This document shows positions 15,467 to 23,982 of a stretch of DNA of 64,000 bases, one piece after another. The notes beneath the pieces are model-generated. The model was not told the origin of the DNA, ran no database searches, and saw only the letters and a program-made list of their open reading frames with translations. Origin of the DNA: an uncultured Eubacteriales bacterium (GTDB lineage Bacteria > Bacillota > Clostridia > Peptostreptococcales > Anaerovoracaceae); the NCBI GenBank assembly GCA_900545135.1, contig UQXL01000007.1, positions 1-64,000 on the forward strand. The letters run 5' to 3'. The position numbers and the translations under genes were made by a program. Positions within the stretch are counted from its first letter, which is position 1; each line of letters begins with the position of its first letter.

Positions 15467-16410
15467 TATTCTCTCCATTCCATGGAAAGATCCTCTTCGC
15501 CTGTCGCATCGTCACTACCGGCGTCACAGACGCGGAACCCTTCCCTCTCATAGAATTTGACCGCTCTGAAATTTTTCCGATAGACATTAAGTGTGAGCCT
15601 GTGTTTTTTCTTTTTCGCATGATCAAGGAGAGCCTTGCCTATGCCTTTCGACCTGTCCTGACCGCATACGAAAATTCCCTCTATATGACATCCGTTGAGG
15701 CCGATAAATCCCTGCAAACAAAAGCTCCGCGCCTCATTTCCCCGAGCCGCAGACGTTCCTCGCCCACTTTCGTAAACATAGACCTCAGCTTTCGGCAAAA
15801 GCTTCCTTACTATTACCGCATTATCTTCCCAGTAATCGGCCGGAATAAAACTATGGGCCTGTTTATTGGCTTCGAGCCATATTTCCATGACCCTGTCCAT
15901 ATCCTCTTCTCTCAGTTCTCTTATCTTCTCCTCAGGAGCCTTTTCTCCAGTGCCCGGTAAAAATTCTTTTTCCATAAGATAGTTTATAAGATATGTCCCG
16001 CCCTTTTCCACACGGTTTTCTTTGACTGCCCGATATCCTCTGGACTCAAAGAAAGGCCTTGCGGTTATGGAAACATGAGCATAGATTTTGTCCACAGATG
16101 GATATTTTTCAATAACATCGCAAATAGACGATGCAATTCCGCGGCCTTGAAAATCCTTGTGTACGAACATCATATCAAGATATCCGCCCCCTGTTATGCT
16201 TCCGAAACCGATTATCGTACCATCCTCTTCAGCCACCGCCGTATAGCAGCTGAGAAAATCTTCGTTCCACTGCTGCAAGTCCACTTCGCCTGTTGCCCAG
16301 GCGCTGAGCTGTTCTTTACTGTAATCTGCGGCGTTGACAGTGTGAACCGTGTCATAAAAGAGCTTTGCCAGAGCGGCGCAGTCAGACGGCTTATATGCCC
16401 TTATTATCAT
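15466..16410 (-). CDS. Tandem double GNAT acetyltransferase
   Basis: A 314-residue protein with two GNAT domains. Domain 1 (about 1-150) has the acyl-CoA loop MMFVHKDFQGRGIASSICD; domain 2 (about 160-314) has IFVCGQDRSKGIGKALLDHA and ends NFRAVKFYEREGF. The start at 16,410 has GGAGG upstream. Its stop overlaps the next gene's start. The fused arrangement could act on two sites or two substrates; nothing in the sequence fixes the substrate. Confidence 0.85.
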   Translation of the reverse strand: MIIRAYKPSDCAALAKLFYDTVHTVNAADYSKEQLSAWATGEVDLQQWNEDFLSCYTAVAEEDGTIIGFGSITGGGYLDMMFVHKDFQGRGIASSICDVIEKYPSVDKIYAHVSITARPFFESRGYRAVKENRVEKGGTYLINYLMEKEFLPGTGEKAPEEKIRELREEDMDRVMEIWLEANKQAHSFIPADYWEDNAVIVRKLLPKAEVYVYESGRGTSAARGNEARSFCLQGFIGLNGCHIEGIFVCGQDRSKGIGKALLDHAKKKKHRLTLNVYRKNFRAVKFYEREGFRVCDAGSDDATGEEDLSMEWRE

Positions 16411-16480
16411 TTTTAACTTCCTCCGTTCATACCCCGTTATGTCCTGCACGCACTGCTGCGGCAATCAGCAACGTACAGCT

Positions 16481-16927
16481 CTAGCCGCGGCAATCAGCTG
16501 CGTACAGCCTCATCATCTCACCGTCGTCATATTTTGCCATGGTGAGAAAACGCCAGCCGTATTTCTCATAGAAGCCTGTATGCTCCGTGACAAGGTAAAG
16601 CTTCTCTATCCCCAAGCCGGCCATATCTCTCAGTGCAAAATCAAGCAGCTCGCCTGCAAGTCCCTGATTCCTCCACTCTTCTTCAACGAACAAAGCGCAT
16701 AAATTCGGAGACAGATCCTTTCTTTCGTTAAAATCGTTTTCGACGATCCCGGCGCCGGCGATAATATTTTCTTCTTTATCTAAAATTACATACCATCTTG
16801 GTACGGCTTCGTCACATTTGCTGATGCTTTCCGCGTAAACGTCCGCAGAGACTCCCCACTTTGAAGAAAACCATGAAGCCGCTTTCTGAACAAGTTCCGG
16901 TCTGCCGCACAAATTTGTAATTTTCAT
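16481..16927 (-). CDS. GNAT-family acetyltransferase
   Basis: A 148-residue single-domain GNAT enzyme. The acetyl-CoA loop is in LCALFVEEEWRNQGLAGELLD near residue 80, followed by LYLVTEHTGFYEKYGW. It lies 70 bases upstream of the double GNAT gene on the same strand and may be co-transcribed. The substrate is unknown. Confidence 0.82.
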   Translation of the reverse strand: MKITNLCGRPELVQKAASWFSSKWGVSADVYAESISKCDEAVPRWYVILDKEENIIAGAGIVENDFNERKDLSPNLCALFVEEEWRNQGLAGELLDFALRDMAGLGIEKLYLVTEHTGFYEKYGWRFLTMAKYDDGEMMRLYAADCRG

Positions 16928-17074
16928 TGCATATTTCTCCTTAGGTTGCCTTCCTAAAATTCCATTGCCAGCTGTATCTATATTAACACAATTTCAGCCC
17001 TCCGAAAAGCCTCAAACTCAAACCAAATTCAACACAAAGCTTAAACCAAAGCCCAAAGTCTTTTTCCGCAATCC

Positions 17075-17103
17075 TTGCAAATGTCCTGCCGATTTGTTAT
17101 TCT
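17075..17103 (+). promoter_or_regulatory. Predicted promoter of the flavodiiron gene
   Basis: TTGCAA (17,075-17,080) and TATTCT (17,098-17,103) are 17 bases apart, about 195 bases ahead of the start codon. The rest of the 370-base intergenic region shows no gene or clear operator. Confidence 0.45.
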
Positions 17104-17298
17104 AAAGACAAGGGTAAGTGCGGTTTTAAAGCCGGTTCGCCGAAGTAATATATGCGATACAAGCGAATCTGAAACCAGCCCGCCTCATAAAAACATAAGC
17201 AGTCAGCCGGCTGCAAAGGAAAATTTTTCAAAATAATGTTATTGCAATCCGCCCGCAGGGTATAACTAAATCAGAAGATAAGAAGGAGGTATTTGCAA

Positions 17299-19158
17299 AT
17301 GTACTGTACTAAAAAAATAACGGACGATTTGATATGGGTCGGAGGCAACGACCGGCGCCTTTCGATGTTTGAAGGTGTCTATTCCGTTCCAAAGGGCGTT
17401 TCCTATAACTCATATCTGCTTTATGATGATATAAATGTTTTGTTCGACACGGTGGATAAGGCCGTGGGAAGCATCTTTTTCCAAAACCTCGAACACGCTC
17501 TTGAGGGAAAGCATCTCGACTACGTGGTTCTGCACCACATGGAGCCCGACCATTCTGCAACGCTGGCGGAACTCCTGCTGAGGTATCCGGACGTTAAAGT
17601 AGTCTGCAACAGCAAGATTCTGGCCATGATAAAGCAATTTTTCAACCTGGATCTCACAGAAAAGGCTCTCGTTGTAAAAGAGGGCGAAACCCTTGAAACC
17701 GGTCATCACACTCTGAAATTTATGTTTGCTCCTATGGTTCACTGGCCTGAGGTAATGGTGACTTATGACGAAACTACGGGAACGCTTTTCTCCGCCGACG
17801 CTTTCGGCGCGTTCGGAGCTATCAACGGTGCAATCTTTGCCGATGAAGTGGATTTCGACAAGGACTACATGGACGAAGCACGCCGCTATTACTGCAATAT
17901 CGTGGGAAAATACGGCAATCAGGTCCAGGCGCTGCTTAAAAAGCTTTATCCTGTAGAGCTGAAAATGATCTGCCCTCTCCACGGATTCGTATGGCGCAGA
18001 AATATCGAGGATTTCACGGACAAGTATGTAAAATGGAGCACTTACACCCCTGAAGAAACCGGCGTAATGATCGCCTACGCGTCAGTCTACGGCAACACGG
18101 AAAACACCGCCGAAATAATTTCTTCAAGGCTTCGCGATAAGGGCATAAAGACAGAGATGTTCGACGTTTCCGTAACTCCGGCGTCTGAAATTATCTCCGC
18201 TGCATTTAAATGGAGCCATCTCCTTTTTGCGTCGACTACTTATAACGCCGGAATATTCGTTTCCATGGAAGAGCTTCTCAACGACCTGGCGGCTCACAAC
18301 ATTCAAAACCGCACCGTGGCTTTCGTGGAAAACGGTTCCTGGGCTCCTACCAGCGGCAAGCTCATGCGCGAGATAATCAGCAAATGTTCAAATATGACTA
18401 TCCTCGATGAGACTCTTACCCTGAAATCAGCCCTCGCTCCGGGCCAGGAAGAACAGATCGACCAGCTTGTCAATGCGATTTCCGCTACGATACCGCGTTT
18501 TGAAGGGCCTGTCTCTGATGCAAATGCCGTCAAGGAGGCAGAAGTCGACCCAAGCGTATTCCACAAATTCTCCTACGGCTTGTTCGTCCTTTCCGCACAT
18601 GCCGACGGAAAAGACAACGGCTGTATAATCAACACCGCCGCCCAGCTGACCAGCACGCCGGGCAGAATCAATATCGCTGTTAACAAAGCCAACTTTACTC
18701 ATGACATGATAATGAAAACAGGAGTTTTCAATCTCTCAGTTCTGGCCGAGGACGCTTCTTTTGATATCTTCAAGCGCTTCGGCTTCGCCAGCGGAAAGGA
18801 CACGGACAAGTTTGCCGGATTCGAGGAAAACGCAGCTCGAAGCGCCAACGGCCTTTTGTATGTAACTCAGGGCACCAACGCTTTCATGTCTGCCAAAGTA
18901 ATCGACTCTCATGATTACGGCACTCATACGCTCTTTGTAGCCGAGCTGACAGAAGCTCAGATTCTCAGAGAAGAGCCTTCCGTTACTTACGCTTACTACT
19001 TCGAGCACATCAAGCCGAAGCCGCAGCCAAAGATAGAAGAAGAGAAGCACGGCTACGTATGCAAGATCTGCGGATATGTATATGAGGGAGACGAACTTCC
19101 GGCTGATTTCATCTGTCCTCTCTGCAAACACGGTGTGGAAGACTTTGAAAAGATTTAG
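17299..19158 (+). CDS. Four-domain flavodiiron protein (O2/NO reductase)
   Basis: A 619-residue flavodiiron protein. Residues 1-250 are the metallo-beta-lactamase-like diiron domain with H80-x-E82-x-D84-H85 (HHMEPDHS). Residues 252-395 are flavodoxin (ASVYGNTENTAE). Residues about 425-565 are a flavin-reductase split-barrel domain. Residues 575-619 are rubredoxin with CKICGY and CPLCKHG. The chain would carry electrons from NAD(P)H through flavin and rubredoxin to reduce O2 to water or NO to N2O without a separate reductase. The ATG at 17,299 follows AGGAGGT by eight bases; a TTG six bases earlier is less likely. Monocistronic. Confidence 0.95.
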   Translation: MYCTKKITDDLIWVGGNDRRLSMFEGVYSVPKGVSYNSYLLYDDINVLFDTVDKAVGSIFFQNLEHALEGKHLDYVVLHHMEPDHSATLAELLLRYPDVKVVCNSKILAMIKQFFNLDLTEKALVVKEGETLETGHHTLKFMFAPMVHWPEVMVTYDETTGTLFSADAFGAFGAINGAIFADEVDFDKDYMDEARRYYCNIVGKYGNQVQALLKKLYPVELKMICPLHGFVWRRNIEDFTDKYVKWSTYTPEETGVMIAYASVYGNTENTAEIISSRLRDKGIKTEMFDVSVTPASEIISAAFKWSHLLFASTTYNAGIFVSMEELLNDLAAHNIQNRTVAFVENGSWAPTSGKLMREIISKCSNMTILDETLTLKSALAPGQEEQIDQLVNAISATIPRFEGPVSDANAVKEAEVDPSVFHKFSYGLFVLSAHADGKDNGCIINTAAQLTSTPGRINIAVNKANFTHDMIMKTGVFNLSVLAEDASFDIFKRFGFASGKDTDKFAGFEENAARSANGLLYVTQGTNAFMSAKVIDSHDYGTHTLFVAELTEAQILREEPSVTYAYYFEHIKPKPQPKIEEEKHGYVCKICGYVYEGDELPADFICPLCKHGVEDFEKI

Positions 19159-19207
19159 CCTCATGTCCGAATGATCAGCGTCTGCGCTGTCAAAGCAGAC
19201 AATCACG

Positions 19208-19250
19208 AAAAAAGCTTTCAGAAGTAGATTATTCCTGAAAGCTTTTTTAA
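19208..19250. terminator. Bidirectional terminator between the flavodiiron gene and orr
   Basis: AAAAAAGCTTTCAG and CTGAAAGCTTTTTT form a 14-bp stem around a 13-base loop. The U-run works in both directions, ending both the flavodiiron transcript and the leftward orr transcript. Confidence 0.88.
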
Positions 19251-19263
19251 TATTTAACACATT

Positions 19264-20352
19264 TTATTTTATATACGCCTTTTCTACATAAGGGCTGGTG
19301 GCTGTCTTCAGCATTCCTCCGTAGCCGAGGGTGAAGCACACTATATCGCCAACCTTATATTCCCTGTCTGATTTTGTAACGTCAAGGATTATATGGTCTG
19401 AGCTTCCTCCCAGGATATCTATTTTCTCATCGATCGGAGTCATGCTGTCTATGTCGGTATCCTGCTTTCCGATGGCGATTATGGCTCTCTTTATTATGCC
19501 CCTGTCTTCGTAATAAGGCTTCTGGCCGAAAGCGTCCACTCCCACCTCGCCTATAGGCAGTGACGGTTTTTCTTTCAGTTCAACTATCTGCGCTTCAAGC
19601 ACGAGACCGTCGCTGACAGTGCTGGGCAGCTTCGTTTCGTAAGCCGTGTCGTTTCCGAGGAGGAAAGCTTCTCCAAGCCTCAGGTTGTTGATGCCTGCAG
19701 GAAGTTCTCCTTTTTCTATCAGGTATATGGAACTTGAATTTCCGCCTGAGACCATATTCAGCTTTATTCCAAACCTGCCTTCAATGGCGGATGCTATGCC
19801 GGTCAGGAGGGAAAGATTGTCGTTCTTAGGAATAATCGCTCCGTAACAGGTCAGGTTCACGCCTATCCCGTAAAGGCTGATGTTGGACATTTTCAGGACT
19901 TCTTCCACGGCCTCGAAAATCAAGTCCTCGTTCTGGTAGAAGATTCCCTCTCGCAGGTCGCCCAGGTCTATCATAAGAAGTATGTCGTGGGTCACTCCCG
20001 CTTTGGCCGCTTCTTCATTCAGAATTCTGATGGTGGAAAGTTCCGAGTTGAAGCTTAAATCCACGTATTTCACTACTTCCGCAGCCTCATCATGCATTGG
20101 TATTCTCAAAAGCACGGTTTTTTTGCCGTTCTTTCTCACTTCGTCGGCATAAGTCTTGATATTCTTAACTCTCGAATCAGCCACGAAGTCTACCGCCGGA
20201 TGAGATGCAACCATTTTGGTCATTTCTCTGTCGGCGCAGAGTCCTTTCGTCACTATCATCAGTGAGCAGCCGCCTTCGTCCTTTGTTATATGGGCTACTG
20301 CGTCAAGATTACTTCTGAGCTTGTTCAAGTTTATCACTAGTCTGGGATACAT
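19264..20352 (-). CDS. orr: Ornithine racemase (PLP-dependent)
   Basis: A 362-residue alanine-racemase-fold PLP enzyme. The Schiff-base lysine is K36 in MIVTKGLCAD; VDLSFNSELSTIRILNE and SGGNSSSIYLIEKGE are further family blocks. In Clostridium sticklandii the homologous gene next to the ornithine aminomutase genes makes D-ornithine from L-ornithine, the substrate of OraS/OraE. Here it follows the mutL-like gene by 24 bases and lies in the same locus, which supports that role over a general amino-acid racemase. Confidence 0.88.
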   Translation of the reverse strand: MYPRLVINLNKLRSNLDAVAHITKDEGGCSLMIVTKGLCADREMTKMVASHPAVDFVADSRVKNIKTYADEVRKNGKKTVLLRIPMHDEAAEVVKYVDLSFNSELSTIRILNEEAAKAGVTHDILLMIDLGDLREGIFYQNEDLIFEAVEEVLKMSNISLYGIGVNLTCYGAIIPKNDNLSLLTGIASAIEGRFGIKLNMVSGGNSSSIYLIEKGELPAGINNLRLGEAFLLGNDTAYETKLPSTVSDGLVLEAQIVELKEKPSLPIGEVGVDAFGQKPYYEDRGIIKRAIIAIGKQDTDIDSMTPIDEKIDILGGSSDHIILDVTKSDREYKVGDIVCFTLGYGGMLKTATSPYVEKAYIK

Positions 20353-20376
20353 GTTTTCCTCCTTTTTTCGCGTCTT

Positions 20377-22158
20377 TTATTTTTTTCCGTACGGACAGTG
20401 CCTTCGTGTGCAGGTGTCGCAGTCTCCGTCGCATCCGGCTTTCTTCTTATTTTCCTGCCTTGAAAGCTCCTTTTCATCGCTTTCATCAACTCGGCTTTCA
20501 TCAACTCGGCTGCCGCCTTTGTCTGCTTTGTTTTCCACAAGGTCCATGCCTTTTTTAACCGAGCGGTCTGCCATGAGCGCTTCTCTCTTAGCGGCCTCGA
20601 CCTCTTCAGCCGTCGCTCCGCCTATCTTTTCCGGATTCTTATACTCGCTCATGTCGTAGCCCATTTTTTCCATCTCTTCTATATGGCGGGCCGTCTCTTC
20701 TTCCTTGGCTTTTCTCGCCGCCTGCATACGCTGCAGTTCTTCCACGAGCTGGGCCTTATTGGCGGAATGTTCCTGTTCTTTTATCTCCATTCCCAGGCTC
20801 TTTCCAAGAAGCTTTATCGCTCCTGCTCTATGTGTCTTGGAAAGCACTCCCAGCGAAGCCATGATGTAGTCGTTATCCACCAGTATCTTTACGGCATCGC
20901 TTGGATAGAGTTTCATTCCTGTCTCATTGTCTTTCGGGATCATCGACATTATGTCGACTCTGTGAGGCAGTCTTGTGAGCGCGCCGCCGGTTCCGACGAT
21001 GTATTTTATCTGGGTCAGGTCTTTGCCCTCGGCGAGAGTCTGTCTGCCGGAAGGTCCGTATACGTATCTGATCTGACCGGCGTGCCTTTCAACGGCTCTC
21101 AGCGTAGCCTCTTTCGTCAGTCTCTCTACCAGCTTGATTTCGTCTTCTGTCTTAGGAATCGCAACGTAAGACTTGAGGGTCTCGTCCAGGTCTATATGCA
21201 GAGTTTGTTCACATTCCTCCCTCAGCTTTTCCTCGCCGATGGATTCTATTACTTTCATCTTGTTGACATATACGCCCAGGTCTCCCTCGACGGTTCTCTT
21301 CGCCTTAGGCTCCGGAGCAGTAAGCACTCTCGATACGGCGTCTGAGTCCTCGGTTACTGCATGAACGTCTGTGGTGGCTCCGCCTACGTCTATCACCATC
21401 ACGTCTCCTATGCAGTCGTAAAGCAGTTTGGTACATTCCATGACTGCGCCGGGAGTCGGAATGATAGGGCCGTTTACCATATCTCTCACATGTTCCATTC
21501 CCGGCGCGTGGGTGATATGGTCCTCAAAGGCGTCTTGTATTACTTTGCGGCACGGCTCCACGTTCAGAGTGTCTATCTTAGGATATACGTTATCTACTAT
21601 ATACAGGTACTGACCGCTTTCTTCATCAAAGATGAGTTTCATTTCGTCCTGGTTTTCAATGTTTCCGGCGTAAACCACCGGTGTCTTGAGTCCCAGGCTT
21701 CTTATCATTTCAGCATTGTAAATGGCCGTGTCTCTTTCTCCGTAGTCGACTCCGCCGGCTATGAGTATCAGATTTGGATTTATTTCTTTTATGCGGGCCA
21801 GGTCAGTTCTTCTTAGCTTTCCTACGGTTATATCATGGATTATGCCTCCTGCTCCCAAGGCGGCTTCTTTGGCGGCTTTTGCCGTCATGTCAAAGACCAG
21901 TCCGTGGACTGTCATCTTGAGGCCGCCGGCTGCTGATGAAGTGGCCAGCATTTCGTCATATTCGAGGTTGTCTATGCCCATCTTCCTGCACAGATCGTCT
22001 ATAGCGCCCTGCAGCCCGATTCTCACGTCACCGTCTAAAACCGATGTAGGCGCCTGGCCCTGCGCCCAGAAAACCGGGTTATCGCTGTTTAGGTCTTTAA
22101 AGGCGTTTACTACGGTGGTGGTCGAGCCGATTTCGGCAACTAATACGTCTACTTTCAT
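20377..22158 (-). CDS. MutL/GlmL-like ATPase, probable ornithine aminomutase maintenance protein
   Basis: A 593-residue member of the GlmL/MutL family, actin-like ATPases found beside cobamide-dependent mutases such as glutamate mutase. Motifs are VLVAEIGSTTTVVNAF at the N terminus (phosphate 1), MVIDVGGATTDVHAV near 255 and YIVGTGGALTRLPHR near 395. Next to oraE it is expected to reactivate or load the mutase; this is inferred from family context. The C-terminal 50 residues are unusual: an exact 15-base tandem duplication (SRVDE twice) followed by a Cys-rich tail, CDGDCDTCTRRHCPYG, with four cysteines that could bind a metal. Confidence 0.87.
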   Translation of the reverse strand: MKVDVLVAEIGSTTTVVNAFKDLNSDNPVFWAQGQAPTSVLDGDVRIGLQGAIDDLCRKMGIDNLEYDEMLATSSAAGGLKMTVHGLVFDMTAKAAKEAALGAGGIIHDITVGKLRRTDLARIKEINPNLILIAGGVDYGERDTAIYNAEMIRSLGLKTPVVYAGNIENQDEMKLIFDEESGQYLYIVDNVYPKIDTLNVEPCRKVIQDAFEDHITHAPGMEHVRDMVNGPIIPTPGAVMECTKLLYDCIGDVMVIDVGGATTDVHAVTEDSDAVSRVLTAPEPKAKRTVEGDLGVYVNKMKVIESIGEEKLREECEQTLHIDLDETLKSYVAIPKTEDEIKLVERLTKEATLRAVERHAGQIRYVYGPSGRQTLAEGKDLTQIKYIVGTGGALTRLPHRVDIMSMIPKDNETGMKLYPSDAVKILVDNDYIMASLGVLSKTHRAGAIKLLGKSLGMEIKEQEHSANKAQLVEELQRMQAARKAKEEETARHIEEMEKMGYDMSEYKNPEKIGGATAEEVEAAKREALMADRSVKKGMDLVENKADKGGSRVDESRVDESDEKELSRQENKKKAGCDGDCDTCTRRHCPYGKK

Positions 22159-22283
22159 TTTTTATTCCTCGTATTATATAGAGTAGTAGTTTTTATAGTC
22201 CCTCTCCAAGGACTGTCTTCTATATTGTTTATACTATTGAATTCCTGTGGAGTCCAGATCTGCGGGATATTCGCCGGACCGCA

Positions 22284-22341
22284 GCCTCTTTTTCCAAACA
22301 GCGGCCTCTTTGTCGGACCAAGGCCTCTTTTTCCAAACAGC
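22284..22341. repeat. 39-base tandem duplication in intergenic DNA
   Basis: GCCTCTTTTTCCAAACAGC occurs at 22,284-22,302 and 22,323-22,341 with GGCCTCTTTG also duplicated, a period of 39 bases. The rest of the 412-base gap between the mutL-like gene and the thioesterase gene is low-complexity GGCTTTGxGGATT repeats. A 90-codon open frame here is repetitive and has no family match, so I regard the stretch as non-coding. Confidence 0.65.
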
Positions 22342-22571
22342 AGCCTCTTTGCTGGATGCTCTGCGCTCTGCGGCTTTTGGGTTTTGGGGATTCGGGGATT
22401 TGCGGCTCAGCGGCTTTAAGCTTTGGAGATTTGGGGTCTCGCGGCTTGCGGATTCGAGGTTTTGCGCTTTGCGCCTTTGCACTTTTTGAGGAGGTGGGGC
22501 TGGCAAAGGCTTCTGGAATTTTGCATATTTATAACGGCAGCCATAGTCTCATGATATTGTATCTTTCACCT

Positions 22572-23096
22572 TTATAATGGCAACCAGAGTCCAGAGGCGG
22601 CGGCAACAAGTTTGCCGCTTTCCCGGCAGAACATTTCTCCTCTCAGCCTGATCATGGTCCTGCCTATTTTAACGATGTAAGTATCTATAACAGTATGCTG
22701 CCCGAATTCTACCGGCCTTATATATGAAATATTCATTTCTACGGTCGCCGCTTCGCTGGCGCGGACGGCATTATGGCCTGTAGCTTGAGTTGCGCGGGCA
22801 ATGGGTGAATCAACGGATTGATCGCTGCACTCCTGAACCACTGGTATCGTTCCGGCAGCGAAGTTGGCGACAACACCGAGCGCCGTATCGAACATTCCGG
22901 CTATGGCTCCGCCGTGGATTCCGCCTCTTTCGTTTATCTGCCATTTGAGAGTTTCAAACTCTATTGATATTTTTTGCTCATCGTAATTGCACGCTGTCAA
23001 TTTTGCGTGCATTTCGGCGTCAAAGCAGCCGTCGTTCCTGTCCAAATATCCGTCTATGACCTGACGCGCTCGGCTCTCCCACTGTGCCTTGTCCAT
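22572..23096 (-). CDS. PaaI-type hotdog thioesterase
   Basis: A 174-residue hotdog-fold acyl-CoA thioesterase. The active-site segment RGGIHGGAIAGMFDTALG near residues 57-74 carries the HGG and catalytic Asp/Glu pattern of PaaI-like enzymes, and VEMNISYIRPVEFG near 123 is the second core strand. It would hydrolyse a short or aromatic acyl-CoA. It lies between the mutL-like gene and oraE but is not part of the known ornithine pathway. Confidence 0.83.
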   Translation of the reverse strand: MDKAQWESRARQVIDGYLDRNDGCFDAEMHAKLTACNYDEQKISIEFETLKWQINERGGIHGGAIAGMFDTALGVVANFAAGTIPVVQECSDQSVDSPIARATQATGHNAVRASEAATVEMNISYIRPVEFGQHTVIDTYIVKIGRTMIRLRGEMFCRESGKLVAAASGLWLPL

Positions 23097-23129
23097 GTGT
23101 TTCCCGCCTTTATTTCTGTTTAATTTCTC

Positions 23130-23630
23130 TTATTTTCTCTCGAAATACTCTTCCTTAAGCATTGAGTATATTATCTGATCGAGATAACCTCTCTCCGCCT
23201 TGTAATTCTGACGCAGAACTCCGTCCCTGTGCATGCCCATGCCTTCGTAGAGCTTAATGCCGATGACGTTGTCAGGGTATACGTCGAGCCAGAATCTGTT
23301 TATATTCATATTTTCAAAGGCTTCTTTGAGCAGCGCTTCCATGGCTTCTCTGCCGTAGCCTTTACCTTTCTCCGTTATGGCTATGCGTCTGAGTTCAAAA
23401 ATTTCAGACTTTTTATCGAGGCGAACGAGGGCGTAACCCACCGTCCTATCATCTTTTTTTTCCTTAAAAATTAAGAGCAGGTGGTTTGGGTCTTTGATTT
23501 CGCTTTCGTGCTCTTCTTTCGTCCCTATCCAGAGAAAAGCTCTGTTTTCTTTATGTTTTTCTATTTCTATTATCTCTTCTATATCCTGGGAAATTGCTTC
23601 CCGAATGTTCATTCTCTTCGTTTCTATCAT
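23130..23630 (-). CDS. GNAT-family acetyltransferase
   Basis: A 166-residue RimL/SpeG-like GNAT protein. The acyl-CoA loop is ELRRIAITEKGKGYGREAME near residues 77-95, followed by FWLDVYPDNVIGIKLYEGMG. The start at 23,630 has GAGG upstream; an in-frame extension of 57 codons runs into tandem repeats and is rejected. It lies 33 bases upstream of the thioesterase gene and is probably co-transcribed. The substrate is unknown. Confidence 0.84.
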   Translation of the reverse strand: MIETKRMNIREAISQDIEEIIEIEKHKENRAFLWIGTKEEHESEIKDPNHLLLIFKEKKDDRTVGYALVRLDKKSEIFELRRIAITEKGKGYGREAMEALLKEAFENMNINRFWLDVYPDNVIGIKLYEGMGMHRDGVLRQNYKAERGYLDQIIYSMLKEEYFERK

Positions 23631-23773
23631 ATTTTTCCTCTTGCAGTGCCTAGGCATCAGGCGGTGCCTCAGCCTTGTATCTCGTGAAATCTCGGGCGGC
23701 ACCTCAGACCTCATGGCCTGGAGCTTATCGAACGGTGTGACCATCAGACTGCCTGGCATCTCGGACTCCTTGG

Positions 23774-23920
23774 CACCTAGACCGCAAGTCCTTCGGAACA
23801 CCTAGGCCGCAGGGTTTGCGCTTCTTCGGATTGTGTGAACCTAGGCCGCTGGTTATGCGGTTCTTCAGATTGTATGAATCCTAAGCCGCTGGTTATGCGA
23901 AGCTTCGGCCTCAGACTGTG
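23774..23920. repeat. Imperfect 40-base tandem repeats
   Basis: CCTAGGCCGC-type units begin at 23,801, 23,840 and 23,880, each followed by GG-TT-TGCG and TTC-GATTGT-TGAA; a more diverged unit starts at 23,775. They fill most of the 350-base gap between the acetyltransferase and the PD-(D/E)XK gene. Similar roughly 40-base periods occur at 4,008 and 22,284. Confidence 0.7.
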
Positions 23921-23982
23921 CCGCTCCTCATGTTATTCTGAGCCTAAATCTTCTGCGATTTTATTTTGTTAGTTATCTCTTT

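Noticed and set aside
20683..21345. 220-codon open frame on the plus strand
   Set aside because: Entirely antisense to the MutL-like gene, with no family features.
22234..22506. 90-codon protein gene between mutL-like and thioesterase genes
   Set aside because: The translation is repetitive, follows the 39-base duplication and has no ribosome site or family.
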